64,000 nt of DNA from positions 100,185 through 164,184 of the forward strand of contig CAMYJB010000015.1 in assembly GCA_947258565.1 (NCBI GenBank). Reading direction: 5' to 3'. Below are positions 1 to 8,403 of this stretch, one piece after another (the first letter of the stretch is position 1; every line of letters begins with the position of its first letter). A model generated the notes under the pieces. It was not told the DNA's origin, did no database searches, and worked only from the letters and a program-made list of their open reading frames with translations. Source of the stretch: an uncultured Woeseiaceae bacterium. Lineage in GTDB: Bacteria > Pseudomonadota > Gammaproteobacteria > Steroidobacterales > Woeseiaceae. A program made the translations under genes and the position numbers.

Positions 1-1
1 G

Positions 2-559
2 GACGGTGCGGCACGGAACAGCATGCTGCGCGACGGTATCGTCGATATCGCCGTGCGTCCGTCAGAACTGAGTGAGCCATCGGTCAACGGGCTCTTGGAG
101 CAAGCGATCATTCTGCGCCGGAGTCGCGAGGGCGAGAACTCCGTTTGGGACAGCCACATCGCCACAAATTTATGCCGCAGTCGGATGATCGGCTTCATCG
201 TTACAACGGCGGCCGGCGTGGTTCAATGCGCGAACACGTCGATGGCCAAGTGGTTAGGGTATCCGGACGCCAGCTATTTGGTCGGCATTAACTTTGCCAG
301 AAGGCACCTCAAACAGCTCTCCGAGTGGACGGCCCTGTCAGAAGCGACGGGTAATAAAGAGGCCTTGATCCAGGCCGAGGTATCGGCGTTAGACGTCGAC
401 GGACGGTGGATTGCCCTGAGGTTGGAGGTGTCGGCTGAGCCTTCGTGTCCTACGCTGCTGCGGCTGGTGGCTCTTGATGAATCGCGGCTGCAACTGTACC
501 AGGCTACGGCAGAACTGGCTTATCAGAAAGCCGCAGAAGGTCAAAAGGCGGTGCAGTAA
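2..559 (+). CDS. 3' part of a PAS-like sensory protein (partial at window edge)
   Basis: The frame is open back to the first bases, so this is probably the C-terminal 185 residues of a longer gene; an ATG at 23 is the first internal start. The opening residues, with the sequence DGIVDIAVRPSEL, look like the last strand and helix of a receiver-type domain, but this is weak. After a short linker, a stretch beginning MIGFIVTTAAGVVQCAN and continuing through WLGYPDASYLVGINF has the pattern of a PAS fold: a default strand, then an aromatic-glycine turn. No kinase, GGDEF or DNA-binding domain follows before the stop. It could be a stand-alone sensor or the tail of a multi-domain regulator. The PAS assignment is by pattern only. 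Confidence 0.5.
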   Translation, partial: DGAARNSMLRDGIVDIAVRPSELSEPSVNGLLEQAIILRRSREGENSVWDSHIATNLCRSRMIGFIVTTAAGVVQCANTSMAKWLGYPDASYLVGINFARRHLKQLSEWTALSEATGNKEALIQAEVSALDVDGRWIALRLEVSAEPSCPTLLRLVALDESRLQLYQATAELAYQKAAEGQKAVQ

Positions 560-657
560 ATCCAGTGGGGTGCGGCCACTCGCCTGGAACGGCCAGTATC
601 GGCTGTAGTTGACCCAATCCGGCTGTTGGCTGAAACAATTGCACATGTAAAAATTAT

Positions 658-686
658 TTGACATCGTCAGGGTTTGCATCTAATCT
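658..686 (+). promoter_or_regulatory. sigma-70-type promoter for the membrane protein/XRE pair
   Basis: TTGACA at 658-663 is followed by a 17-base spacer and TAATCT at 681-686. This is a near-ideal housekeeping promoter about 35 bases upstream of the ATG at 721. The surrounding sequence is AT-rich. Confidence 0.65.
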
Positions 687-720
687 TCAATGTTAATAAT
701 TTTTGACATTGGAGAAACCG

Positions 721-1143
721 ATGCCGTTTCGCGAAAAGTCAGCCTGGATCATGTCCGTCGCTCTTTTGTTGGGCGGCGTACTCTATTTTGGTGCTGTAGT
801 GTCACGGTGGTCTGAATCCGGCCAGCTAACCTCACCATTGATTCCGCTCATCCTGATCTATACGGCCTGCCTTGTCGTAATAGCAATTGTCGGACACATT
901 GTCATCGCTGTCCTGGCGCCGAAGGATGCTAATGCGCCTGTTGATGAGCGAGAGCGGCAGATATTTAGCCGAGCCGGGCATTACTCATCGTACGTGTTTG
1001 CGGCGGGGATATTGATATCGCTTGGAATCTACCTGATTTCCAACAGTGGTGATCTGCTTTTCTACTTCGTGTTCGCAAGCTTGATGGTGGCTCAGATAGC
1101 AGAGTACTTCTTGCAGATTCTCTTCTACCGGACGTCGATATAG
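721..1143 (+). CDS. small four-helix membrane protein paired with an XRE regulator
   Basis: This 140-residue protein has about four hydrophobic segments: roughly residues 7-25, 40-62, 90-108 and 112-132. A charged loop between the second and third contains DERERQ. I chose the ATG at 721 because GGAG lies 7 bases upstream at 710-713; a TTG at 703 is also in frame. The next gene starts 3 bases after its stop and encodes a short helix-turn-helix protein. Pairs of a small membrane protein with conserved DERE residues and a 70-residue XRE regulator are common in bacteria and archaea, and the membrane protein is often placed in the DUF2178 type. Its function is unknown. The pairing suggests a membrane protein controlled by, or signalling to, its neighbour. 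Confidence 0.7.
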   Translation: MPFREKSAWIMSVALLLGGVLYFGAVVSRWSESGQLTSPLIPLILIYTACLVVIAIVGHIVIAVLAPKDANAPVDERERQIFSRAGHYSSYVFAAGILISLGIYLISNSGDLLFYFVFASLMVAQIAEYFLQILFYRTSI

Positions 1144-1146
1144 TCG

Positions 1147-1362
1147 ATGGCGCGCAGACCTCCAATTTCCAACCGCGTCCGTGAGCTGCGCGATCAACAT
1201 GGCTCCATGACGCAGGCAGAACTCGGGGATGCAATCGGCGTTACCCGGCAAACGGTCATCGCGATCGAACAGAATCGCTATTCCCCTTCGCTGGAGAAAG
1301 CATTCAGGATCGCACGGCTGTTTGAAGTCGGCCTGGAAGACGTATTCAGTTGGAATGAGTAA
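1147..1362 (+). CDS. short XRE-family helix-turn-helix regulator
   Basis: This 71-residue protein is almost entirely a Cro/CI-type helix-turn-helix. RVRELRDQHG, TQAELGDAIGVTRQTVIAIE and the ending FEVGLEDVFSW match the compact YozG-like group of regulators that have no sensor domain. It starts 3 bases after the upstream membrane-protein gene, so the two are probably one transcript from the promoter at 658-686. No strong ribosome-binding site is visible, which fits translational coupling. It probably represses its own operon, but that is inference. Confidence 0.85.
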   Translation: MARRPPISNRVRELRDQHGSMTQAELGDAIGVTRQTVIAIEQNRYSPSLEKAFRIARLFEVGLEDVFSWNE

Positions 1363-1410
1363 GTCGGCCGCCCCTGGCCGTACTGAGCTTGTCGGCCTGA
1401 GTCGAACCGA

Positions 1411-1473
1411 CTGACTCCGCAACCCGGAAGCCGTCGGTCCTCTAATTTGAGGTAAGATTTCTGCTACTGAGCC
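1411..1473 (+). repeat. interspersed promoter-bearing repeat, copy 1
   Basis: The left part is CTGACTCCG followed by CCGGAAGCCGTCGGTC. The right part is TTGAGGTAAGATTTC followed by TGCTACTGAGCC. The -10-like box is TAAGAT. It ends 43 bases before the dioxygenase start at 1516. It is recognisable by alignment to the ten other copies in the first 14.4 kb. Confidence 0.65.
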
Positions 1474-1515
1474 GTAGTAGCCGTTGAAACCAATATTTCT
1501 CTTGATCGATTATCG

Positions 1516-2328
1516 GTGACCCATTCCACGATTCCTCGGCATCCGGCTGCCATCTTTATCTCGCATGGCGGTGGCCCCTTACCCGTATTGGGCGATCCGG
1601 GCCACCGTGAGATGGTTGAGCACCTTCGTAACATTGCGTCAATGATCGACAAGCCGTCGGCAATTGTCGTGGTAAGTGCGCACTGGGAAGAGCCCGAAGC
1701 TACAATCACGGCTCACCCGAAACCGCCGATCATATATGACTACTATGGTTTCCCGCCTGAGTCTTACAGGATTGAGTATCCAGTGTCGGGCAGCACGGCG
1801 CTTGCGGAAAACCTGGTCGAGGCGTTGGAAGAAAAGAAAATCCCGGTTCGGCTGGACGACGAACGAGGATTTGACCATGGGTTATTCATTCCTCTACTCC
1901 TTATGTACCCCAGCGCCGATGTCCCCTGTGTGCAATTATCTCTGCTGTCACAGCTGGACCCGGCGGAGCATATTCAAATCGGTGAAGCACTCTCAAAGTT
2001 CGCTCTACACAACGTTTTGGTGTTGGGGTCCGGGTTCTCATTTCATAATTTGAAGGTGCTGTTGGGCGCCAATTCGGATGCCCCCGACCCCGACAATGAG
2101 GCGTTCGAAGCCTGGTTGATCGAGACTTGCACTACGCCAACCATTGACGAATCCGCCCGGACAGGTCGCCTGGTCAATTGGAGCAAAGCGCCAGGTGCAC
2201 GATATTGTCACCCTCGCGAAGAGCACCTTCTTCCCCTACACGTCTGTTACGGAGTGACTAAAAGCGCGTGCATCGGGCATGCAGAGTTGACGATCATGGG
2301 GAAGAAATCCAGTATGTATTTTTGGTGA
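1516..2328 (+). CDS. class III extradiol ring-cleavage dioxygenase (DODA/YgiD-like)
   Basis: This 270-residue protein belongs to the LigB-fold class III dioxygenases, which use a non-heme metal to open catechol-type rings. It resembles the DOPA 4,5-dioxygenase group that includes YgiD. Visible family motifs are FISHGGGP near residue 13 and SAHWE near residue 55, both with histidine metal ligands. The central RGFDHGLFIPL follows, then GSGFSFHNL. The length is usual for the group. The start is a GTG and follows repeat copy 1. It stands alone with no pathway partners, so the substrate cannot be inferred from context. Confidence 0.88.
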   Translation: MTHSTIPRHPAAIFISHGGGPLPVLGDPGHREMVEHLRNIASMIDKPSAIVVVSAHWEEPEATITAHPKPPIIYDYYGFPPESYRIEYPVSGSTALAENLVEALEEKKIPVRLDDERGFDHGLFIPLLLMYPSADVPCVQLSLLSQLDPAEHIQIGEALSKFALHNVLVLGSGFSFHNLKVLLGANSDAPDPDNEAFEAWLIETCTTPTIDESARTGRLVNWSKAPGARYCHPREEHLLPLHVCYGVTKSACIGHAELTIMGKKSSMYFW

Positions 2329-2345
2329 TACCAGTCAATCAACCA

Positions 2346-2416
2346 GTAACTGCGACACGGTATACGCCCGGAAGCAGCACTTCGGGATCTCTGAGCTATA
2401 ATTTTGACTGGCGACC
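2346..2416 (+). repeat. interspersed promoter-bearing repeat, copy 2
   Basis: CCCGGAAGCAGC in the left half is followed by TGAGCTATAATTTTG and ACTGGCGACC. TATAAT lies at 2397-2402. The small anchored-protein gene starts 41 bases after the repeat ends. Confidence 0.65.
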
Positions 2417-2456
2417 TTTAGCGGTCAACAGCCACATTCCTTAACGAGGATCAATC

Positions 2457-2702
2457 GTGAGCGAAGAAAAGAGCAACGAAGCGCCTGAACGCAGTTCGAT
2501 GGATGAAACGCCTGAAGAGAAGCCAAAACCGACTCAAAGTGGACCGGACTTTACGGAGTCGCCAGATCCCCTGTCTGGCGTTCGAAAAGCTACCGGTGAA
2601 GCATGGAAGAGCACTGAAGGCAGGACCGTATCACTGCGGGTTTACATTGGCTCGATAGTCGGAGTCATCATTCTGATGATGTTGGCGCGATGCGGCGGAT
2701 AG
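2457..2702 (+). CDS. small acidic protein with a C-terminal membrane anchor
   Basis: This 81-residue protein is hydrophilic, rich in Glu, Pro, Ser and Thr over residues 1-60, and ends in one hydrophobic helix (YIGSIVGVIILMMLA) plus a short RCGG tail. This is a tail-anchored layout. The GTG start is supported by GAGGA at 2446-2450, six bases upstream. The next gene begins 16 bases downstream, so the two may be co-transcribed from repeat copy 2. I do not recognise the family. Confidence 0.6.
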   Translation: MSEEKSNEAPERSSMDETPEEKPKPTQSGPDFTESPDPLSGVRKATGEAWKSTEGRTVSLRVYIGSIVGVIILMMLARCGG

Positions 2703-2718
2703 TGACGTACGTTATCCG

Positions 2719-3138
2719 GTGCTAAAGACCGATTCACAAAAGCCGAAGTGGACGACCATTGATCGCTTTTTCCATCCGACGGATGCGCACATTGCGGCTG
2801 GCAAACTTCAGTCAGAAGGCATCCCCGTCTTCTTGTTGGGCATCAACCATGCATCGGCGAACTGGCTGCTCTCTAACGCATTGGGCGGCATCCGGCTGCA
2901 AGTTCCAGCCAGTCATGTAGATGACGCACGTCAGCTATTGGCACAGATCGCTAAGCCAAATGACGAAGGTGAATCTGAATGCCCGGAATGTGGAGGATCG
3001 GATACTACGGCTATGTCCAATAGCAGAAAGATTGCCTTCCTTGCGATTCACCTGTTCAGCATCCCGTTGCCGTGGCAAACGAACCGCCGTCATTGCCAAT
3101 CCTGTGGCGCCGAATGGGAGGTCACGAAGAACAGCTAG
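2719..3138 (+). CDS. DUF2007-type protein with a C-terminal zinc ribbon
   Basis: This protein has 139 residues. Residues 15-75 have the ferredoxin-like DUF2007 pattern: a first strand with FFHPTDAHIAAGKLQ, then GIPVFL, GGIRLQVP and a final helix with DDARQLLAQI. Near residues 89-93 and 123-128 are the pairs CPECGG and CQSCGAEW, which would bind one zinc. A hydrophobic stretch lies between them. DUF2007 proteins are proposed to be small signalling or binding proteins; no reaction is known. The start is GTG. It follows the small anchored protein by 16 bases. Confidence 0.7.
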   Translation: MLKTDSQKPKWTTIDRFFHPTDAHIAAGKLQSEGIPVFLLGINHASANWLLSNALGGIRLQVPASHVDDARQLLAQIAKPNDEGESECPECGGSDTTAMSNSRKIAFLAIHLFSIPLPWQTNRRHCQSCGAEWEVTKNS

Positions 3139-3195
3139 AGCTTGACGAGGCCTGCTCCTGGCCGTGCTGGACCGGTCGTCCTGGCTCAGAACAGG

Positions 3196-3258
3196 TAACT
3201 CCTGAGCGACCGAAAGTCGCCAGTTGCCTGTATTGAGGTAACATTTCCGTCACCGGCC
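3196..3258 (+). repeat. interspersed promoter-bearing repeat, copy 3
   Basis: AACTCCTGAG, CCGAAAGTCGCCAGT and then TTGAGGTAACATTTCC align with copy 1 over their full length, with the same spacing. The -10-like box is TAACAT. The oxidoreductase start lies 58 bases downstream. Confidence 0.65.
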
Positions 3259-3316
3259 ATAGCTGACCCTTTGTTTCGTCAGAATTCACGCAAATGCGAA
3301 AGAGTTCCACAGATTG

Positions 3317-4303
3317 ATGAGAGCTGCCTGGTATGAACGTCAAGGAGCAGCTGCCGACGTCCTGGTGTTCGGAGAAATGGCTGCGCCGGCTCCTGGCCCG
3401 GACGAGGTTCGAATTCGCGTATACGCATCCGGCGTCAATCCTGGTGACGTAAAGAAGCGCCAGGATCAGTTTGGTGCAGGAATGCCGTTCCCACGGATCA
3501 TTCCTCATAGCGATGGCGCGGGCGTGATCGACAGTGTCGGTGGCCGGGTTGCATCATCACGAGTCGGCGAGCGTGTGTGGTGCTTTGGCGCCCAGAGTTA
3601 TCGCCCCTTTGGAACGGCCGCGGAATACGTGGTTGTTCCCTCGGAGCAGGCAATACCACTGAACGACACGGTATCGTACGAACAGGGCAGTTGCCTGGGA
3701 ATACCGGGCATCACCGCGCATCGCGCCATTAATGTCGCTGGCTCTGTACAGGGCCGTACCGTCCTGGTTCAGGGAGGAGCGGGCGCTGTTGGGCAGTGCG
3801 CATCCGGCCTGGCTCGTCACGCCGGAGCACGTGTAATCGCCACCGTCCGATCTGATCGTGATGTCGCGATCGCGCAGCGTGCAGGTGCTCACCACGCGCT
3901 CGTCACAGCCGGATTGAGTGCAGACGAAATCGTCGAAATGGTCCGCTCACTCGCCCCGAATGGCATAGATCACATTGTTGAGGTTGCGTTTCACGCAAAT
4001 ATTGAGACGGACGAGCGATTGCTGGAGCAAGGTGGTTCTATTGCGACGTACGCTACCGGCGATCCGACGCCGACCATTCCATTCTGGCCACTCGTATTCA
4101 AAAACATTTGCCTGCATTTTCTGGGAAGCGACGACTTTCCAATTGCGGCGAAAACCGCGGCCGCGTTTGCATTGAACGACGCGCTTGACGGCGGGTGGCC
4201 TGGCTTTGAGATCTCGAAGCCCCTTCCATTGGAGTCAGTCGCGAAAGCGCACGAAGCTGTCGAGGCAGGAAGCGTTGCGGGCAGAGTTATAGTTAGCCCG
4301 TAA
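3317..4303 (+). CDS. zinc-independent NADPH:quinone reductase (zeta-crystallin/MDR family)
   Basis: This 328-residue medium-chain reductase has an N-terminal GroES-like domain with SGVNPGDVKKR and HSDGAGVI. Its Rossmann domain has the nucleotide-binding glycines VQGGAGAVGQ near residue 151. The catalytic-zinc cysteines of alcohol dehydrogenases are absent, which places it with the quinone oxidoreductases, typically NADPH-dependent reducers of quinones or enones. I chose the ATG at 3317 over the TTG three bases before it. The substrate is unknown. It is preceded by repeat copy 3. Confidence 0.85.
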   Translation: MRAAWYERQGAAADVLVFGEMAAPAPGPDEVRIRVYASGVNPGDVKKRQDQFGAGMPFPRIIPHSDGAGVIDSVGGRVASSRVGERVWCFGAQSYRPFGTAAEYVVVPSEQAIPLNDTVSYEQGSCLGIPGITAHRAINVAGSVQGRTVLVQGGAGAVGQCASGLARHAGARVIATVRSDRDVAIAQRAGAHHALVTAGLSADEIVEMVRSLAPNGIDHIVEVAFHANIETDERLLEQGGSIATYATGDPTPTIPFWPLVFKNICLHFLGSDDFPIAAKTAAAFALNDALDGGWPGFEISKPLPLESVAKAHEAVEAGSVAGRVIVSP

Positions 4304-4358
4304 GCTGCAGGTTTCAAGCACAATAAACCCCAGGGAACAGCATCCGGGCGGGCAAACA

Positions 4359-4766
4359 ATGTATACAGCTTCATGCCACTGCGGCGCGGTCACTCTGGAA
4401 ATGCAACGGAAGCCACGAAAACTGACGCAGTGTAACTGCTCTCTTTGCCGGCGCTATGGGGCCCTTTGGGCGTACTTTCAACGCAAGTCGGTACGGGTTT
4501 TGGCCAAAGAAAAAGGGCTCGAGATGTATTCTTGGCGAAACAAGCGATTCGAGTTTTATCGCTGCGCGTCGTGCGGGTGCGTCACACACTACGAAAGAAC
4601 CAAAAAACGAGCAGATGGCTCCGATATGGGGGCTGTGAATCTTCGAAACATCGACGACCCCAGAATTGTCGCCCACGTGCCAATCAAATTGCTCGACGGC
4701 GCCTCGTCATGGAAGGTTCTCGATGAAACCCCTCAGCCGAATTTGTTTCAGTCACGTAAAGATTGA
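4359..4766 (+). CDS. GFA/CENP-V family zinc protein
   Basis: This 135-residue protein has the metal-binding pattern of the GFA family: SCHCGAV near residue 5, CNCSLCRR near 25, and CASCGC near 69. Members bind zinc and include glutathione-dependent formaldehyde-activating enzymes, but most are uncharacterised. The formaldehyde role should not be assumed. The gene follows the quinone reductase by 55 bases with no promoter-bearing repeat between, so it may share that promoter. Confidence 0.85.
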   Translation: MYTASCHCGAVTLEMQRKPRKLTQCNCSLCRRYGALWAYFQRKSVRVLAKEKGLEMYSWRNKRFEFYRCASCGCVTHYERTKKRADGSDMGAVNLRNIDDPRIVAHVPIKLLDGASSWKVLDETPQPNLFQSRKD

Positions 4767-4873
4767 CAAAGGGAAGCACCGATTTGATCAGTGCATGTGC
4801 TCTGCGTTACCGTTTGCGATTGGCCGCGAGCGGGCACGAGAAAGCACACTGCGCGGCTGATTCAGCTGCAGAT

Positions 4874-5836
4874 CTAGCGGTCGCCCGAAGTCTTTCGGGA
4901 TTTGTTGGCGTACATTTCTTTGTCTGCGTCTGCCAACAAATCATCCACGCTGGTATGACGTGCCTTATCAAAATGGACTCGGCCTACGCTCCATTTTAGC
5001 TTCCTTGCCAACCCCGGCTGCGCTGCTTTGATGCGCTCTTGCAGGGACTCGAGAGCGCGCTGGCTGAACTCCTTCTCGCTTGCCATCATGACGACAAATT
5101 CGTCGCCCCCCAGGCGAGCCACGACGTCGGCAGAACGGAAGCTTTTTAACAAGGTTTTGGCGAAGAGTTTCAGAGCCTGGTCGCCCGCCTCGTGGCCAAA
5201 CTGATCGTTGAGTTCCTTGAACTCATCAAGATCGAAGAAAAGCACCTCGACATTAAGATTGTTACGCGCACAAAGCGGCAGGAGGTGCTCTGCGACGGTC
5301 GTAAAACCACGACGATTGGCAATTCCGGTGAGCTCATCCACATTTACTTTTGATGATGAGGCCAGCTCGTCATCAACCAGCGCCGCGAAGTCCCTTAACG
5401 TCTGCTCGTCCCTCGGCGAAAAGCTGCGCGGCTCAGGGTCAATAAGGCAAAGCGTGCCAATGCGCTCGCCATTCGGCGCATGCACGGGATAGCCTGCGTA
5501 GAATCGTATACGCGGTTCGTCGGTAACCAGGGGGTTGTCGGCGAACCGCTGATCAATAAGCGTATCCTCGATGACGAAAGCCTTTTCATCGAGAATTGCG
5601 TGGCCGCAAAATGAAATGTTGCGCGGCGTTTCGCAGGCATCAAGGCCCTGTTTCGACTTGAACCACTGGCGGTCAGTGGCAACGAGGCTGACCAGGCATA
5701 TGTCAACATCGAATATCCTCTGTGCCATCCGGGTAATGCGGTCGAAGCGTTCTTCGGGCACTGAATCGAGAATTCTCAGCGAGTGCAGGCTTTTCAGCCG
5801 GACGGTCTCGTCGAGAGGTATCGAAGGCTCCTTCAT
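4874..5836 (-). CDS. GAF-GGDEF diguanylate cyclase
   Basis: This 320-residue protein starts with a GAF sensory domain at about residues 15-160 (RLKSLHSLRILDS through IGTLCLIDPEP). A GGDEF domain follows at about 165-315. The active-site motif GGDEF is intact. RSAD lies five residues upstream of it as an inhibitory RxxD site, so both c-di-GMP synthesis and product feedback are expected. DELTGIANRRGF is the usual domain opening. I chose the ATG at 5836; a GTG at 5929 would add 31 residues. There are no membrane segments, so it is a cytoplasmic sensor of unknown ligand. Confidence 0.88.
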   Translation of the reverse strand: MKEPSIPLDETVRLKSLHSLRILDSVPEERFDRITRMAQRIFDVDICLVSLVATDRQWFKSKQGLDACETPRNISFCGHAILDEKAFVIEDTLIDQRFADNPLVTDEPRIRFYAGYPVHAPNGERIGTLCLIDPEPRSFSPRDEQTLRDFAALVDDELASSSKVNVDELTGIANRRGFTTVAEHLLPLCARNNLNVEVLFFDLDEFKELNDQFGHEAGDQALKLFAKTLLKSFRSADVVARLGGDEFVVMMASEKEFSQRALESLQERIKAAQPGLARKLKWSVGRVHFDKARHTSVDDLLADADKEMYANKSRKTSGDR

Positions 5837-6054
5837 CGTGTTTACACTGTGCGGAGAAACGCGGTGAAGTGTACCGACTTTTAGCTTCCGCGTGTAACCC
5901 GAAATTGCTGCAATGTAACATTTCTTCACATATCAGCGCGCCAGGTTTTAGCGCGTTCATCGCTGTGTGAGATTAGCGATGGCGCTGGAAGGTCTTGCCA
6001 CGATGAAGTACCAGGAGCGGACAATAATCGCAGAAAACCCCGTCTCATTCTGGC

Positions 6055-6103
6055 CGACTCCAGCCGCCCGGGTGTTTCGAGGTAGAATGATTGCTGGTAG
6101 CCC
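6055..6103 (+). repeat. interspersed promoter-bearing repeat, copy 4
   Basis: CGACTCCAGCCGCCCGG is followed by TTTCGAGGTAGAATG and ATTGCTGGTAGCCC. The -10-like box is TAGAAT at 6083-6088. The hydrolase start is 33 bases downstream. Confidence 0.6.
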
Positions 6104-6135
6104 GTAGGAAAAATTGCCAGTGAACACGGCAAATT

Positions 6136-7332
6136 TTGATTAAGCGTCGATTTATCCGTCAAATCCCGGTTAGCGTGGCTTCTCCAAGCAATAGCCTATC
6201 AGTACTTCGCTTCGCGCCTTTGTCTTGCTATGCGCTCTTCGTGCTGCTCGCAACTCAGCCGGGACTCGTCGCGTGTACGTCCGACCACGGCGAAACGGAC
6301 AGGCTGGCTCGACATACTGCGGCGCAAAAGGCCTCCGGGCAGCCGATCGGCAAGCAATTCGCAGAAATCGCCGAATTTGCGGTGTCCAACATGATCGTCG
6401 AGGGATTGCAATATTCGCTGATCCAGGATGGCGAGGTAGTCGCGGTCGATGCATTCGGGGTTGCAGATCGTGAATCGCAAAGGCCGATGACAACCAACAC
6501 GGCAATCAATGTCGCTTCTATCTCGAAGGCGCTGACGGCGTGGGGATTTATCATTCTGGCGGAACGGGAAGGCTGGGACATCGACGCACCAGTAGACGAG
6601 TTACTTAGCGACAAAAGACTCTATGCTGATCTATTTTCGGACTATGACGTATCAGCACGCATGTTGCTCAGCCACACCAGCGGATTGTCCGGACCAATTG
6701 TACCGGTGACGCCTGCGGCGCAGCCCCTGCCGATACTCACTGATATCCTGTACGGCCGGAGCAGTGTTGCCAGGCCCGAAATGGAAGCCGCGCCGGGCTT
6801 CAGATTCTCTTATTCGGGACTGGGCTATCTGGTGCTTCAGAAAATCATCGAAGACCAGACACAGGAGACATTCAGCGCGTATATGTCCGATGTCCTGCTG
6901 TTGCCGATACAGATGCGGGAGAGCTCGTTTGCATTGACCCGCGATATGCTTGACGGCGCAGCGATTTACTATCGGGATGACGGCCGGCGGCGCGAACCTT
7001 ACCATCTGCCCGGTGCAGCCGGCGGACTCTATTCAACCGCCAGTGACATGGCAAAATTTATCCTGCTTTATACCGATGCCGGCGCTGAGACACGGGCACG
7101 CCTGGTTTCGGACACGGGATTTGCAGAGCTTGTCGAACCCGTGGCGCCATCTGGCAATGTCAGTGGAGCAATTCCGACGATCGCTTATGCGCTGGGACAT
7201 TACACCTACGAGACGCCGGAAGGTGTTGACATGGTTTTCCACTCGGGAGGTAACCCGGGGCTACGAGCGCTGCTGGTCATTGCGCCCGTGAACAGACCCT
7301 CGCGCAGTCTGGGCTATAATTTCCGCAAGTGA
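6136..7332 (+). CDS. class-C beta-lactamase-like serine hydrolase, 3' end truncated
   Basis: This 398-residue exported hydrolase has a hydrophobic N-terminal segment around residues 32-47, possibly with a lipoprotein-type cysteine (GLVACTS). The catalytic SISK motif is near residue 130, followed by a YSG triad in the Y-x-N position and HSGG near residue 370. In this family the chain normally runs further after HSGG, through a last strand and helix. Here it ends shortly after APVNRPSRSLGYNFRK. The last codons lie inside repeat copy 5, so the natural C-terminus seems to have been replaced. The start is TTG. Activity is uncertain. Confidence 0.75.
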   Translation: MIKRRFIRQIPVSVASPSNSLSVLRFAPLSCYALFVLLATQPGLVACTSDHGETDRLARHTAAQKASGQPIGKQFAEIAEFAVSNMIVEGLQYSLIQDGEVVAVDAFGVADRESQRPMTTNTAINVASISKALTAWGFIILAEREGWDIDAPVDELLSDKRLYADLFSDYDVSARMLLSHTSGLSGPIVPVTPAAQPLPILTDILYGRSSVARPEMEAAPGFRFSYSGLGYLVLQKIIEDQTQETFSAYMSDVLLLPIQMRESSFALTRDMLDGAAIYYRDDGRRREPYHLPGAAGGLYSTASDMAKFILLYTDAGAETRARLVSDTGFAELVEPVAPSGNVSGAIPTIAYALGHYTYETPEGVDMVFHSGGNPGLRALLVIAPVNRPSRSLGYNFRK

Positions 7333-7334
7333 CA
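7296..7334 (+). repeat. interspersed promoter-bearing repeat, copy 5
   Basis: ACCCTCGCGCAGTCTGGG leads into CTATAATTTCCGC and AAGTGACA. It matches copy 6 at 8703 almost base for base over about 35 bases. It overlaps the last codons of the hydrolase gene and lies about 50 bases upstream of the zinc-ribbon gene. Confidence 0.7.
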
Positions 7335-7384
7335 CGTTGCGGCTATTTGCTGTAACAAAGATTCTTACGACGGAGGGTAAACAT

Positions 7385-7624
7385 ATGGCTGCTGGTACTT
7401 GTCCCTTTTGCTCGTCGTCACTGGATGAAGCTTATCTGTATTTGCGTGGGCTGAGCGTCGGGCTGCATTATTCCTCCAGTCCTGATGTATCGCTGTTCTC
7501 CAGGTCTGGATTGACGCAAATTGATTTGAGGGACATCAGCGAGTCGGACCCTGGTGCTCAAGCGATAATCAGTGCGTTGCGCTGTACGTCATGCGGGTCG
7601 ATAAGCTTTAAGGGGAACTCCTAG
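7385..7624 (+). CDS. small zinc-ribbon protein
   Basis: This 79-residue protein has a CPFC pair near residue 6 and a CTSC pair near residue 68, which could form one zinc ribbon. The middle has no recognisable domain. The ATG at 7385 is supported by GGAGGG seven to eight bases upstream. Repeat copy 5 supplies a promoter-like box about 65 bases upstream. I do not recognise the family. Confidence 0.6.
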   Translation: MAAGTCPFCSSSLDEAYLYLRGLSVGLHYSSSPDVSLFSRSGLTQIDLRDISESDPGAQAIISALRCTSCGSISFKGNS

Positions 7625-7723
7625 GTCACCGATACACGCAGGTCAACAGACGATCCGTTATTCAGGTCTTCGTCATGAGACCTGGTCACTTGCAATTCGA
7701 AATTTGCCGCGCAGAATTACGCT

Positions 7724-8350
7724 ATGAAAAAGCTTCTGATTGCCGCGGCCATATTTGCTGCGTCCTACTATCTATACAACCAAAGTGGTTCGAATGTCGG
7801 CGTATATGCAGACGACGGCCTGCCGCAGACTATCCTCTTCACCACCGAGCAGTGCGGCAATGCTTGTGACGAGATGCGGCGCTATCTCAAGTCCCGAGTG
7901 GCTTTCGAGGAATATGACGCGTTTGACAACGGCACGGGGCACGAGCTTTACGACGAGTATGGCGGGACCGGTTATTTGCCGTACATCGTGATGGGCAAAC
8001 AGCGGGTCACAGGGCCAGACAGGGGAGCCGTCATCTCAGCCGTTGCTGCAGAATTCGGCCTGGGAAAGGTCAAGAAGAGAGAGCAAGAAGCGCTGCAACG
8101 CAACTTTGATTCGAGCGGAGATGCGAGAGTGGTCATGTATGCCACGGAATGGTGCGGCTATTGCAAGGAAGCCAGAAAATACTTTGAAGATAATGGAATC
8201 GATTACGTCGAATTTGATATCGAAAAAGATCGCTCCGCGAAACGTGACTTTGATGCGCTCTTAGGCTCCGGCACGCCATTGCTCTATCACGGCTATGCCC
8301 GGATGTCTGGCTTTAATCAGAGACGGATCGATAATCAGCTGAATTTGTAG
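7724..8350 (+). CDS. exported protein with two tandem glutaredoxin-like domains
   Basis: This 208-residue protein opens with a signal peptide or anchor (MKKLLIAAAIFAASYYLY), then two thioredoxin-fold domains. The first, about residues 30-105, carries a CGNAC in place of the active-site pair and a cis-proline loop (GYLPYIV). The second, about 128-205, has an intact glutaredoxin CGYC in ATEWCGYCKEARKYFE and GSGTPLLYHG. One domain with an unusual CxxxC spacing next to one classical CxxC suggests an extracytoplasmic thiol-disulfide relay or reductase. That role is inference. Confidence 0.75.
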   Translation: MKKLLIAAAIFAASYYLYNQSGSNVGVYADDGLPQTILFTTEQCGNACDEMRRYLKSRVAFEEYDAFDNGTGHELYDEYGGTGYLPYIVMGKQRVTGPDRGAVISAVAAEFGLGKVKKREQEALQRNFDSSGDARVVMYATEWCGYCKEARKYFEDNGIDYVEFDIEKDRSAKRDFDALLGSGTPLLYHGYARMSGFNQRRIDNQLNL

Positions 8351-8403
8351 TGCCGTATCTTGTCGCAACGCTGCCGCGTGACCTTGGGAGCAGCGACTGC
8401 AGC

